A stretch of DNA of 63,772 nt from contig JADCGK010000140.1 of NCBI GenBank assembly GCA_020249045.1, positions 1 to 63,772 on the forward strand. The letters are read 5' to 3'. This document shows, piece after piece, positions 26,048-34,003 of this stretch. The notes beneath the pieces were generated by a model. That model was not told the DNA's origin. It did no database searches and saw only the letters and a list, made by a program, of their open reading frames with translations. Position 1 is the first letter of the stretch; each line of letters opens with the position of its first letter. Source of the DNA: Azospirillum sp. (GTDB lineage: Bacteria > Pseudomonadota > Alphaproteobacteria > CACIAM-22H2). Position numbers and translations under genes: made by a program.

Positions 26048-26830
26048 CTAGGGCCGCAACAGCAGCGGTTCGAGTTTGTCCAGGAAGCCGCGTTCGAAGG
26101 CGATCATCGCCGCCGACATCGCGACCGCCAGCGCGAACAGCGAAACCGCGATCTGCAGCGGTTGGGTGATGAAGAATATCTGCATCTGCGGCATCAGGCG
26201 CGCGATCAGGCCCATGGCGAGGTTGAGCACCAGGCCGAAGACCAGGAACGGCGCCGCGATCTGCACGCCGACCAAAAAGGCGTTGGAGGTCCAGCGCACG
26301 AAGGCCTCCGCCCAGTCGCCGAGCGGCACGGTTTGGGTCGGCGGAAACAGCGCGTAGGAATCCGCGAGGGCGCGCAGCAGCAAGTGGTGCAGATCGGCCG
26401 TGAAGATGACCGCAAGCGCCGTGGCGACCAGGATCGAGGACACGGCCGTGCCCTGCTGGCCGAAGCCGGGATCGAACAGCGTGGCGGCGGCCAAGCCGCC
26501 TTGCTGGGCGATGATCGTGCCGCCGATGGTCAGCGCGGACAGGCTGAAGCGCGCGGCCAGTCCGATGAAGGCGCCGACCAGCGATTCCTGCACGAAGATT
26601 CCCGCCAGCGGAAAGATCGTTTCGGGCATCGCGGGCAGCGTGCTTGCGACCGGCGGGGCGATCGTGGCGGCCACGGCCAGCGCCAGACCCAGGCGGATGC
26701 GGACGGGCACGTAGACCTCCCCGAACCCGGGCATGGCCACCAGCGCCGCGCCGATGCGCACCAAGACGACGAAGAAGGCGAAAACCTCCGCCGGCAGGGC
26801 CGCGACGAAGGGGGCGGCCAGCGCGTTCAT
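26048..26830 (-). CDS. fliR: Flagellar export gate protein FliR
   Basis: A 260-residue polytopic membrane protein with six predicted helices. It shows the FliR hallmarks AALVAMPGFGEVYVPVRIRLGLALAV and PPVASTLP, an ESLVGAFIGLAARF helix, and VGVQIAAPFLVFGLVLNLAMGLIARLMPQMQIFF. It assembles with FliP and FliQ into the export gate. It overlaps fliQ by 4 nt (ATGA) and is followed 10 bp later by flhB, the usual fliQ-fliR-flhB order. Confidence 0.94.
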   Translation of the reverse strand: MNALAAPFVAALPAEVFAFFVVLVRIGAALVAMPGFGEVYVPVRIRLGLALAVAATIAPPVASTLPAMPETIFPLAGIFVQESLVGAFIGLAARFSLSALTIGGTIIAQQGGLAAATLFDPGFGQQGTAVSSILVATALAVIFTADLHHLLLRALADSYALFPPTQTVPLGDWAEAFVRWTSNAFLVGVQIAAPFLVFGLVLNLAMGLIARLMPQMQIFFITQPLQIAVSLFALAVAMSAAMIAFERGFLDKLEPLLLRP

Positions 26831-27108
26831 CCCGCGCCACCCACGCCGATGCCCACCGCGCGCGTCATCAATTCGCGGGTGAATTCGATCAGCGTGTTGG
26901 ACATGAACGGGATGGTCAGCACGAAGACCGCGAACAGGATGACGATCTTCGGCACGAAAGTCAGCGTCTGCTCCTGAAGCTGCGTCAACGCCTGCAGCAG
27001 ACCGATCACGAGCCCCACCACCAGCGCCGTGAGCATCAGCGGCGCCGAGATCTTCAGCATGATCCAGATCGAATCGCGGCTGATCTCGAGGACGTCGGTG
27101 GCGTTCAC
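26827..27108 (-). CDS. fliQ: Flagellar export gate protein FliQ
   Basis: A 93-residue membrane protein with two hydrophobic helices separated by ALTQLQEQTLTFVPK, the conserved FliQ loop. MNATDVLEISRDSIWIMLKISAPLML is the family start. It lies in the ring of the FliPQR gate. It begins 10 bp after fliE and is translationally coupled to fliR. Confidence 0.95.
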   Translation of the reverse strand: MNATDVLEISRDSIWIMLKISAPLMLTALVVGLVIGLLQALTQLQEQTLTFVPKIVILFAVFVLTIPFMSNTLIEFTRELMTRAVGIGVGGAG

Positions 27109-27118
27109 GGCGCCGTCC

Positions 27119-27430
27119 TCAGATCTGCATCCGGATGATTTCCTGATAGGCGCTGACGACGCGGTCGCGCACCGCGACCGCCGTTTGCAGGGTCACTTCG
27201 GCGGCCGAAACCGCCTGGACGACTTGGGCGACGTCGGCTTTGCCGGCGAGGGCGCGCAAGCTCGCCTGCTCGCCCGCCTTGAGGGTGCCCATCGACGTGC
27301 GCGCGGCGTCGGCCAGCACGTCGCCGAAGGACGCCACGTCGCCGCTGCCGCGGCCTTCCAGACCGGGCGCGCGCCCGATCGCTTGGGTTCCGGCGTAGGC
27401 GGCTGCCGCCGCCGAGGGATTGATGGCCAT
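27119..27430 (-). CDS. fliE: Flagellar hook-basal body protein FliE
   Basis: A 103-residue basal-body protein joining the MS ring to the rod. It has an Ala-rich N-terminus and the conserved C-terminal helix with VVQAVSAAEVTLQTAVAVRDRVVSAYQEIIRMQI. The short linker FGDVLADAARTSMGTLKAGE is typical. It is 17 bp after flgC and 10 bp before fliQ, in the order flgB-flgC-fliE that is standard for rod genes. Confidence 0.93.
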   Translation of the reverse strand: MAINPSAAAAAYAGTQAIGRAPGLEGRGSGDVASFGDVLADAARTSMGTLKAGEQASLRALAGKADVAQVVQAVSAAEVTLQTAVAVRDRVVSAYQEIIRMQI

Positions 27431-27447
27431 TTTCGCGATCCTTTACG

Positions 27448-27858
27448 TCAGCCGCGCAGGATGTCGATCGTGCGCATGATCATCTGCTTGGACGTGTCGA
27501 TCACGTTCACGTTGGCTTCGTAGCTGCGCTGGGCTTGGCGCATATCCATCGCCTCGATCAGCGTGTTGACGTTGGGCGCGAGCACGTAGCCCTCGGCGTC
27601 CGCGGCCGGGTGGCTCGGGTCGTGGCGGCGCGGGAATGCCGATTTATCGGTGCCGATGCGCGACGGACGCACCGTTTCGGCGCCGAGCTGGCGGTCGAGG
27701 ATGTTGCGGAAGCTGACCGTTTTGCGCCGATAGGGATCGGCCCCCGGGGTTTCGCCCAGCGCGTCGGCGTTGGCGATGTTTTCGGAGATCACGCGCATGC
27801 GCGTCGATTGGGCGTTCATGCCCGAGGCGGAGATGCGGATCGCTTTTTGGAGGTCCAT
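27448..27858 (-). CDS. flgC: Flagellar proximal rod protein FlgC
   Basis: A 136-residue rod protein. It has the N-terminal rod/hook motif (AIRISASGMNAQSTRMRVISENIANADA) and the matching C-terminal helix ANVNVIDTSKQMIMRTIDILRG. The central loop, with PGADPYRRKTVSF and YVLAPNVNTLIEAMDMRQAQRSYE, fits FlgC. Exported by the flagellar type III system. 25 bp after flgB. Confidence 0.95.
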   Translation of the reverse strand: MDLQKAIRISASGMNAQSTRMRVISENIANADALGETPGADPYRRKTVSFRNILDRQLGAETVRPSRIGTDKSAFPRRHDPSHPAADAEGYVLAPNVNTLIEAMDMRQAQRSYEANVNVIDTSKQMIMRTIDILRG

Positions 27859-27883
27859 GGCGGTTTTTCCCGTTGGCGCGTGT

Positions 27884-28288
27884 CTACTGGCCCGGGCGGC
27901 CGATCGCCGCGCGCAGCATGGCGATCTGTCGGCGGTAGATGTTCGTCGTCAGCTGGTAGTCCATCGCCGTGTCGGCGACCTTCATGAGTTCGCTGTCCAT
28001 CTGCACCGAGTTTCCCGACAGCGTCGTTTCCGACGGGCGCGGCGCCTCGACGCGGTGCGGCGGCGGGATGATGCGGCTTTGCTGATGGGCGCCCGAGGTG
28101 GTCGTGGGCGCCAAGCGCTGGGATTGGCCGCGCAGTTCGGCGCGGAAGTCGATGGCCTTCAGATCGCGCGGCCGGTAATCCGGCGTATCCGCGTTGGCCA
28201 CGTTCTGCGCGAGCACCTGCTGGCGCTGGCTGAGCCAGTCCATTCGGCGGGAAATCATCCCGAACAGGGGCAAACGCGTGAAATCCAT
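27884..28288 (-). CDS. flgB: Flagellar proximal rod protein FlgB
   Basis: A 134-residue rod protein. The motif RQQVLAQNVANADTPDYRPRD lies near the N-terminus and the C-terminal helix NIYRRQIAMLRAAIGRPG at the end. The start MDFTRLPLFGMISRRMDWL is family-typical; longer in-frame starts would run into the AT-rich promoter region. It heads the leftward operon flgB-flgC-fliE-fliQ-fliR-flhB, controlled from the 286-bp divergent region with two CtrA-like boxes and a 17-bp palindrome. Confidence 0.93.
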   Translation of the reverse strand: MDFTRLPLFGMISRRMDWLSQRQQVLAQNVANADTPDYRPRDLKAIDFRAELRGQSQRLAPTTTSGAHQQSRIIPPPHRVEAPRPSETTLSGNSVQMDSELMKVADTAMDYQLTTNIYRRQIAMLRAAIGRPGQ

Positions 28289-28358
28289 GATCGTCTCGAA
28301 GTTCCGTGGTCGGCCGCCCCTTCTCGGGGCGTTGGCGGTCAGTATTGGACCGCAAGCG

Positions 28359-28373
28359 TTAACAGACGGTAAA
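28359..28373. promoter_or_regulatory. CtrA-like box near flgB
   Basis: TTAA-cagacgg-TAAA matches the CtrA recognition pattern TTAA-N7-TTAA at 7 of 8 positions. It lies 71 bp upstream of the flgB start in a locally AT-rich gap, where CtrA commonly activates flagellar genes in alphaproteobacteria. Binding is inferred. Confidence 0.42.
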
Positions 28374-28379
28374 TTATCC

Positions 28380-28397
28380 CAAATTTTAGAGAATTTG
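28380..28397. promoter_or_regulatory. AT-rich inverted repeat near flgB promoter
   Basis: CAAATT-ttagag-AATTTG is an inverted repeat with 6-bp arms, just upstream of a GATAAT -10-like hexamer read towards flgB. It could be part of the flgB promoter control region, but its short arms make it a weak call. Confidence 0.25.
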
Positions 28398-28436
28398 AAG
28401 CCCTTTCGAATCGACCCAAGAATCAATATCTTGGCA

Positions 28437-28453
28437 GTCGACTCGGAGTCGAC
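28437..28453. promoter_or_regulatory. Perfect 17-bp palindrome in the flagellar divergent region
   Basis: GTCGACTC-G-GAGTCGAC is a perfect inverted repeat with 8-bp arms and a single central base, midway between the two divergent flagellar operons. It is a good candidate operator for a dimeric regulator controlling both directions. No T-run follows, so a terminator is unlikely. Confidence 0.55.
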
Positions 28454-28505
28454 ACGCGAGGCGGGTTTTACGGTAAGTGACGGGAATTCCTCGGTAAAGT
28501 GTCTT

Positions 28506-28520
28506 TTAAGAAACTTTTAG
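28506..28520. promoter_or_regulatory. CtrA-like box near the FlhB-like gene
   Basis: TTAA-gaaactt-TTAG matches TTAA-N7-TTAA at 7 of 8 positions, about 55 bp before the FlhB-like start. It mirrors the box on the flgB side and lies on the far side of the palindrome. Binding is inferred. Confidence 0.42.
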
Positions 28521-28574
28521 GGGATTTGCGGGCATCATGATCCAAACGTCCTTCGAGTCAGGATCGCCGCCGCT

Positions 28575-28892
28575 TTGGCCCGTCGCCCGCCCCGCAAGCC
28601 GTTCGACCCGGATGTCACCCGCGCGGTCGCGCTCAAATACGAGCGCGGCGGCGACGAGGCGCCGATCGTCAAAGCCAAAGGCGAAGGCCTGCTCGCCGAC
28701 AAAATCGTCGAGATCGCGCGCGCGCACGGCGTGGAGGTGCGTTCGGACCGCGATCTCGTCCGATTGCTCGACGCGGTGGACGTCGACAGTCCCATTCCGT
28801 TGGAGGCGTTCCAGGCCGTGGCCGAAATCCTGTCCTACATCTACCGCAAGCAGGACAAGCTCAAACCTACCGCCGACGCGAAGGGACGTTGA
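28575..28892 (+). CDS. FlhB C-terminal-domain homologue (EscU/YscU/HrcU-type, no NPTH)
   Basis: A 105-residue soluble protein aligning with the cytoplasmic domain of FlhB: AVALKYERGGDEAPIVKAKGEGLLADKIVEIAR matches FlhB from residue 276 on, and the FQAVAEILSYIYR helix also fits. FlhB NPTH is replaced by DPDVTR, so it cannot self-cleave, and no TM helix is present. Similar stand-alone forms (FhlX, YlqH) can substitute for the released FlhB fragment in other bacteria. The start is TTG with AGGA 12 bases upstream; no in-frame ATG or GTG was found, so the N-terminus is uncertain. It heads the rightward flagellar operon. Confidence 0.82.
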   Translation: MARRPPRKPFDPDVTRAVALKYERGGDEAPIVKAKGEGLLADKIVEIARAHGVEVRSDRDLVRLLDAVDVDSPIPLEAFQAVAEILSYIYRKQDKLKPTADAKGR

Positions 28893-28896
28893 CGTC

Positions 28897-29157
28897 ATGC
28901 GCGCCGTGGAAGTTTTCAGCCAAATCGTCGACATGACCCGCGAGATCGACGAGGCGCGCGCGCGCGTGCACCGCGGGCAAGCGGTCGATCTCGCCGGCCT
29001 CGACGTGCGCGTGCGCGATCTTTGCCTGTCGGCGACGGAGTTGCCGAAGGCCGAAGGCGTCGCTTGCGCGGGCGCGCTCGACGGTGTGGCCTTCGCCCTC
29101 GACCGGCTCGCCGCCGCGTTGCGATTGGCCGACCGGACGGCGCCGTCCGCGCCATGA
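28897..29157 (+). CDS. Small helical protein of unknown function in flagellar operon
   Basis: An 86-residue acidic, alanine-rich helical protein with no recognised domain. Two heptad-like stretches stand out (FSQIVDMTREIDEARARVHRGQ and ALDGVAFALDRLAAALRLADR), a pattern seen in flagellar type III chaperones such as FliT and FlgN, but similarity is too weak to name it. It begins 4 bp after the FlhB-like gene and overlaps fliO by ATGA, so it is co-translated with export-gate genes. Confidence 0.7.
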   Translation: MRAVEVFSQIVDMTREIDEARARVHRGQAVDLAGLDVRVRDLCLSATELPKAEGVACAGALDGVAFALDRLAAALRLADRTAPSAP

Positions 29158-29456
29158 CGACCCCCGATCCGCAACAAATCGCCCAGTTCGGCGCGGCACT
29201 CGCCTTCGTCCTGGCGCTGGTCGCGCTGATCGCCTGGCTCGCGCGCCGGTTTTTGCCGGGGGCCGTCGGCGTCGCATCGGGCAAGCGTCGGCGCTTGTCG
29301 ATCGTCGAATCGCTCGCCCTCGATCCCAAAACGCGCGCGGTGCTGCTGCGCCGGGACGAGGTCGAACATCTGATCGTGCTCGGGCCGCACGGCGCCGCCA
29401 GCATCGAAACCGTGCCGGGCGCGCCGCCCGTCCCGAACCCCGAGCCGCCGCGATGA
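29154..29456 (+). CDS. fliO: Flagellar biosynthesis protein FliO
   Basis: A 100-residue bitopic membrane protein with one hydrophobic helix (about residues 10-28, FGAALAFVLALVALIAWLA) and a cytoplasmic part carrying the FliO-like KRRRLSIVESLALDPKTRAVLLRRDEVEHLIVLG. FliO helps assemble FliP. It overlaps both neighbours by ATGA, giving the unit fliO-fliP. Confidence 0.88.
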   Translation: MTTPDPQQIAQFGAALAFVLALVALIAWLARRFLPGAVGVASGKRRRLSIVESLALDPKTRAVLLRRDEVEHLIVLGPHGAASIETVPGAPPVPNPEPPR

Positions 29457-30181
29457 TCCGCTGGATCCCGACGGCGCTTGCGCTCGTCTTGTGGCCGGGC
29501 GACGCGCTCGCCCAGTCTTTCACGCTCGACCTTGGCGACGGGGCGACGACGACCGGGCGCATCGTCCAGTTGATCCTGGTCATGACGGTGCTGACCTTGG
29601 CGCCGTCGATCCTGATGATGGTCACGAGCTTCGTGCGGATCATCGTCGTGCTGTCTCTGCTGCGCACGGCCCTGGGCACGCAGCAGGCGCCGCCGAACAT
29701 CGTGCTGACCAGCCTCGCGCTGTTCCTGACCTTCTTCGTGATGGCGCCGACGGGCGAACGGGCGTGGCGCGAAGGCATTTCGCCGCTGATCGAAAACCGC
29801 ATCACCGAAGAACAGGCGATCCAGCGTTCCGCCCAGCCGTTCCACGATTTCATGACGCGCCACACCCGCGAGACGGACGTCGCGCTGTTTTTGGACATCG
29901 CGCGCATCGAGCCACCCGCCTCGCCCGAGGCGCTGCCCTATCGCGTGCTGATCCCGGCCTTCATGATCTCGGAACTGCGGCGCGCGTTCGAAATCGGGTT
30001 CCTGCTGTTCATCCCGTTCGTCATCATCGACATGGTCGTGGCCGCGGTACTGATGTCGATGGGCATGATGATGATGCCGCCTGCGGTGGTGGCGTTGCCG
30101 TTCAAGCTGATCTTCTTCGTGCTGGTCGACGGCTGGTACCTGATCGCGGGCTCGCTCGTGCAATCCTTCGGCGCGGGGTAG
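29453..30181 (+). CDS. fliP: Flagellar export gate protein FliP
   Basis: A 242-residue membrane protein with a cleavable signal (MIRWIPTALALVLWPGDALAQ), typical of FliP. Signatures include TVLTLAPSILMMVTSFVRIIVVLSLLR, the LGTQQAPPN loop, RIEPPASPEALPYRVLIPAFMISELRRAFEIGFLLFIPF and GMMMMPP. FliP forms the core of the export channel with FliQ and FliR, encoded divergently here. ATGA overlap with fliO. Confidence 0.95.
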   Translation: MIRWIPTALALVLWPGDALAQSFTLDLGDGATTTGRIVQLILVMTVLTLAPSILMMVTSFVRIIVVLSLLRTALGTQQAPPNIVLTSLALFLTFFVMAPTGERAWREGISPLIENRITEEQAIQRSAQPFHDFMTRHTRETDVALFLDIARIEPPASPEALPYRVLIPAFMISELRRAFEIGFLLFIPFVIIDMVVAAVLMSMGMMMMPPAVVALPFKLIFFVLVDGWYLIAGSLVQSFGAG

Positions 30182-30191
30182 CGCCGCCGGT

Positions 30192-30220
30192 TTGACACCT
30201 TCGCCGCCGGACGCGATAAC
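30192..30220 (+). promoter_or_regulatory. Candidate sigma-70 promoter of the SsuA-like ABC operon
   Basis: A perfect TTGACA -35 (30192-30197) lies 17 bp from GATAAC (30215-30220, 4 of 6). It is followed by GGAGG and the ATG of the binding protein 27 bp further on. Spacing and position are both ideal. Confidence 0.65.
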
Positions 30221-30246
30221 CGCCCGAACCGGAGGAACGTTCGCCC

Positions 30247-31284
30247 ATGAAGAAAAGCATTCCCGTCGCGCGCCGCGCGTTGCTTGCGGGCGCCGCCGCG
30301 GCGCTGGCGCTGCCCGCTCCCGCGCTCGCCCAAGCCCGCGCGCGCGCCTCGGTCGGCGTGCTGCGCCTCTCGTCCTCGGGCCCCGTCTTCATCGCGCACG
30401 AGCGCGGCTATTTCCGCGAGGCGGGCCTCGACGTCGAACTCAAATTCTTCACCGCAGCACAGCAAGTGCCGGTCGCCGTCACGTCCAACGACGCGGATTT
30501 CGGCGTGACGGGCCTGACGGCCGCATTCTTCAACCTGGCCGGGCGCGGCGCGCTGAAGATCGTCGCCGCGCAGAGCCGCGAGGAACCGGGCTACAACCTC
30601 GTCGCCTACATGGTCACCAACGCCGCCCACGAACGCGGCTTCCGAAGCTTGCGTGATTTCGCCGGCAAGCGCGTGGGCATCACGACCACGGGATCGACGT
30701 TCCACTATTCGCTCGGACTGCTCGCGCGCAAGCAGGGCTTCGACCTCGCCTCGGTGACGCTCGTGCCGCTGCAGACGCTGCCGAACATGCAAGCCGCCTT
30801 CAGAGGCGGCCAGGTCGATGCGATCCTGGCGCCGGTCACGCTCGCCCGCGCGCTCGAAGCCGACGGCTCGGGCCGCGTGCTCGGTTGGGTCGGCGACGAA
30901 ACGCCGTGGCAGTTGGGTGCTTTGTTCACGAGCCCGCGCGCGATCGAACGCAACCGCGCGACGGTGGAACGCTTCGTGCGCGGCTACGTGCGCGGCGCCG
31001 CCGATTTCCACGCCGCCTTCAACGCGCGCGACCGCGGCCGGCCCGTCCAGGGCCCCGCCTACCGCGAGAATCTCGAGATCGTCGCCCGCGCGGTCCAGCA
31101 GACGCCCGAACTCGTGTCGGTGGGCCTGCCTTACGTCGATCCCGAGGGCCGGCTCGACGTGGGCGACATCCACAATCAGATCGCGTTTTGGCAGTCGCTC
31201 AATCTCGTCGGCCGCGAGGTTTCGGGGCGGGAGATCGTCGATCTCTCCTTCGTGCGCGGACACACGAACGTACCGCGCGGCTAG
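30247..31284 (+). CDS. NMT1/SsuA-type ABC transporter substrate-binding protein
   Basis: A 345-residue periplasmic binding protein with a signal peptide containing ARRALLAG, which may be Tat-type (mature after ALAQA). The NMT1/THI5-like fold is seen in FIAHERGYFREAGLDVELKF, NDADFGVTGLTAAFFNLAGRG, GKRVGITTTGSTFHYSLGLLARKQG and GGQVDAILAPVTLARAL. Such proteins bind alkanesulfonates, nitrate, taurine or pyrimidine precursors; no residue here settles which. It heads a three-gene operon with ATPase and permease, after a strong-looking promoter. Confidence 0.85.
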   Translation: MKKSIPVARRALLAGAAAALALPAPALAQARARASVGVLRLSSSGPVFIAHERGYFREAGLDVELKFFTAAQQVPVAVTSNDADFGVTGLTAAFFNLAGRGALKIVAAQSREEPGYNLVAYMVTNAAHERGFRSLRDFAGKRVGITTTGSTFHYSLGLLARKQGFDLASVTLVPLQTLPNMQAAFRGGQVDAILAPVTLARALEADGSGRVLGWVGDETPWQLGALFTSPRAIERNRATVERFVRGYVRGAADFHAAFNARDRGRPVQGPAYRENLEIVARAVQQTPELVSVGLPYVDPEGRLDVGDIHNQIAFWQSLNLVGREVSGREIVDLSFVRGHTNVPRG

Positions 31285-31296
31285 GACGCGCGCCGC

Positions 31297-32062
<766 letters not shown>

Positions 32063-32073
<11 letters not shown>

Positions 32074-32848
32074 CCCGATCCGGTTTCGCGGCGGCGGGTT
32101 CGCGCCGCGGCCCAAGCGCGGGGCGGCGGTGATCGCCTTCGCCGCGGCGCTGGGACTGTGGGCCGCCGCCGGCCGGTTCGGATGGGTGTCGCCGATTTTC
32201 CTGCCCCCGCCCGACGCGGTGGCGGCGGCGTTTTGGGACCTCGCGCGCGGCGGCCTGCTGTGGCGGCATATCGGCGAAAGCCTTTACCGGATCGTGTGGG
32301 GATGGGGGCTCGGCACGTTCCTGGGCCTTGCGGCGGGCTTCGCGATGGGCATTTGGTCCTATTCGCGGGCGATCGGCGTGCCGTTCGTCTCGGCGCTGTT
32401 CCCGATCCCGAAGATCTCGCTGCTACCGCTGCTGATCCTGTGGCTTGGGATCGGCGAAGCCTCGAAGGTCGCGACGATCGCGCTGGGTGTCTTCTTCCCC
32501 ACGGCGATCGCGACCTACGCCGCCATCGACGCGGTTCCGCGCAACCTGATTCGGATGGGCCAAAGCTTCGATCTGCCGCCGCACGCGGTCTTGCGCAAAA
32601 TCGTGTTGCCCGGCGCGTTGCCCGGGATTTTGGCGGGCTTCCGCATCACCGCGTCGATCGCGCTGATCCTGCTGGTCTCGGCGGAGATGATCGGCGCCGA
32701 ATACGGCATCGGCGCGTTCATTCTGCAGGCCGGAAATCTGATGCTGACCGATCAGCTTTTGGCCGGCGTTGCGATGCTGTCGGCCCTGGGCCTTGCGATC
32801 GGCACCGGTCTCACGCGGCTCGAGAAATACCTGCTGCGTTGGCGGTAA
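32063..32848 (+). CDS. SsuC/TauC-type ABC transporter permease
   Basis: A 261-residue inner-membrane permease with about six helices. The family loop AALGLWAAAGRFGWVSPIFLPPPDAVAAAF is near the N-terminus and the EAA-like GQSFDLPPHAVLRKIVLPGALPGILAGFRI contacts the ATPase. It completes the importer with the two preceding genes; substrate unknown, most likely a small sulfur- or nitrogen-containing compound by family habit. Confidence 0.88.
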
Positions 32849-32992
32849 ACCTCCGCGTTTCGTCGTGCGTCGAGAACACGATGTCGCTTGAATCGGCCGC
32901 GACTCGGGGCGCATGATTCGCAAGTCGATTCGCCGGGGGGCGACACGGCGCGAAGGCGCGTCGGGCACCGATCCGGTCGATGGGGGACAAAC

Positions 32993-33184
32993 ATGAAAAA
33001 GCAAATCGCACTCGCTTTCGGCCTCGCTTTCGCGCTCGCCACCTTCGCGGTGCCCGCCACGGTCCAAGCCGCCGCTTTCGGCGCGCCGGGTGCCGCCCAG
33101 GCCGTCGCGGCCGACTCGACGCCGTCGCACGACATCGCCACCAAGAAAAAGTCGAAGAAGAAGGCGGCGCGCCCCGCGCGCTGA
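32993..33184 (+). CDS. Small secreted cationic protein
   Basis: A 63-residue protein not matched to a named family. It has a clear signal peptide (MKKQIALAFGLAFALATFAVPATVQA) and a mature part of about 37 residues: Ala/Gly-rich at first, then ending in a lysine-arginine tail, KKKSKKKAARPAR. A GGGGGAC ribosome site lies at good spacing and a strong terminator follows within 25 bp, so it is a separate transcription unit. Proposed roles such as envelope binding or an antimicrobial are guesses. Confidence 0.6.
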   Translation: MKKQIALAFGLAFALATFAVPATVQAAAFGAPGAAQAVAADSTPSHDIATKKKSKKKAARPAR

Positions 33185-33207
33185 ACCCGTTCTTCCGAGG
33201 CGTCCGA

Positions 33208-33238
33208 ACGGGCCCGGCGGCGACGCCGGGCCCGTTTG
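33208..33238 (+). terminator. Intrinsic terminator after the small secreted protein gene
   Basis: A perfect 12-bp GC-rich inverted repeat (33208-33219 and 33224-33235) with a GCGA loop followed by TT and a short T run. It ends the small-protein transcript and isolates it from the next operon. Confidence 0.8.
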
Positions 33239-33277
33239 CGTTCCGTCCGGCCCACCCCCCCCTCCGGGCCGCCAATC

Positions 33278-33305
33278 TGGACTGAGGCCGTAACCGGCCT
33301 ATATT
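33278..33305 (+). promoter_or_regulatory. Candidate promoter of the oxidoreductase-GPx-aminotransferase unit
   Basis: TGGACT (4 of 6 to -35) and TATATT (5 of 6 to -10) are separated by 16 bp, about 35 bp before the oxidoreductase start. A plausible but not strong match. Confidence 0.4.
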
Positions 33306-33340
33306 GGGCGTCGAACCTTTCCCCCGAAAGGGGCCCCCCG

Positions 33341-34003
33341 ATGGCGAACGACGACGGCATTCTCGGCCAGATCAAGCAAAAACTGGTCGATACGAAGCGC
33401 AAATGGTCCGACGAAGGCCGCCTGCTGACCGGCGTGGCGGCGGACCCGGCCGTGCGCCTGCCGCCCGGTCAGCGTGAAGTGAAGAACTGGCCGGTGCTCG
33501 ATCTCGGCATCCAACCGGACGTTTCGGCCAAGACATGGCGGCTCGACGTCGCGGGCCTGGTCGAAAACCCGATCTCGTGGGGTTGGGCGGATTTCGCACG
33601 CCAGCCGCAGGTCGATTTCGTCTCCGACATCCATTGCGTGACCGCGTGGTCGCGTTTCGACAACCGCTGGCGCGGCGTCGCCACACGCCATCTGCTGGAC
33701 CTGGTCAAGCCCCACCCGTCGGCCAAATACGTGGTCCAGCATTCCTACGACGGCTACACGACCAACGTGCCGCTCGCCTATTTCGCGGATGCGGACGTGC
33801 TGCTCGCCCACGAATGGGAGGGCCAGCCGATCTCGCGCGAACATGGCGGCCCGGTGCGTCTCGTGCTGCCCAAGCTCTATTTCTGGAAGTCGGCGAAGTG
33901 GCTGACGAAGCTCGAATTCGTCGCCGAGGATCGCGCGGGCTTTTGGGAGGTGCGCGGCTATCACATGCGCGGCGATCCGTGGACGGAGGAACGCTATGGC
34001 TGA
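33341..34003 (+). CDS. Sulfite-oxidase-like molybdopterin oxidoreductase
   Basis: A 220-residue protein of the sulfite oxidase/YedY fold. The molybdenum-coordinating cysteine is C99 in DIHCVTAWSRFD. Other family strands include WRLDVAGLVENP, HSYDGYTTNVPL, HEWEGQPISREHGGPVRLVLPKLYFWKSAKWL and RGYHMRGDPWTEERYG. No Tat or Sec signal is present, so it is cytoplasmic, unlike periplasmic MsrP. Substrate unknown. It overlaps the glutathione peroxidase gene by 8 bp, forming a tight operon with an aminotransferase. Confidence 0.88.
   Translation: MANDDGILGQIKQKLVDTKRKWSDEGRLLTGVAADPAVRLPPGQREVKNWPVLDLGIQPDVSAKTWRLDVAGLVENPISWGWADFARQPQVDFVSDIHCVTAWSRFDNRWRGVATRHLLDLVKPHPSAKYVVQHSYDGYTTNVPLAYFADADVLLAHEWEGQPISREHGGPVRLVLPKLYFWKSAKWLTKLEFVAEDRAGFWEVRGYHMRGDPWTEERYG

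Noticed and set aside
28494-28520. Sigma-28-type promoter for the FlhB-like operon (TAAAGTGT)
   Set aside because: Only the -35-like half matches; the sequence 11 bp on does not resemble GCCGATAA, and the CtrA-like box overlaps it.
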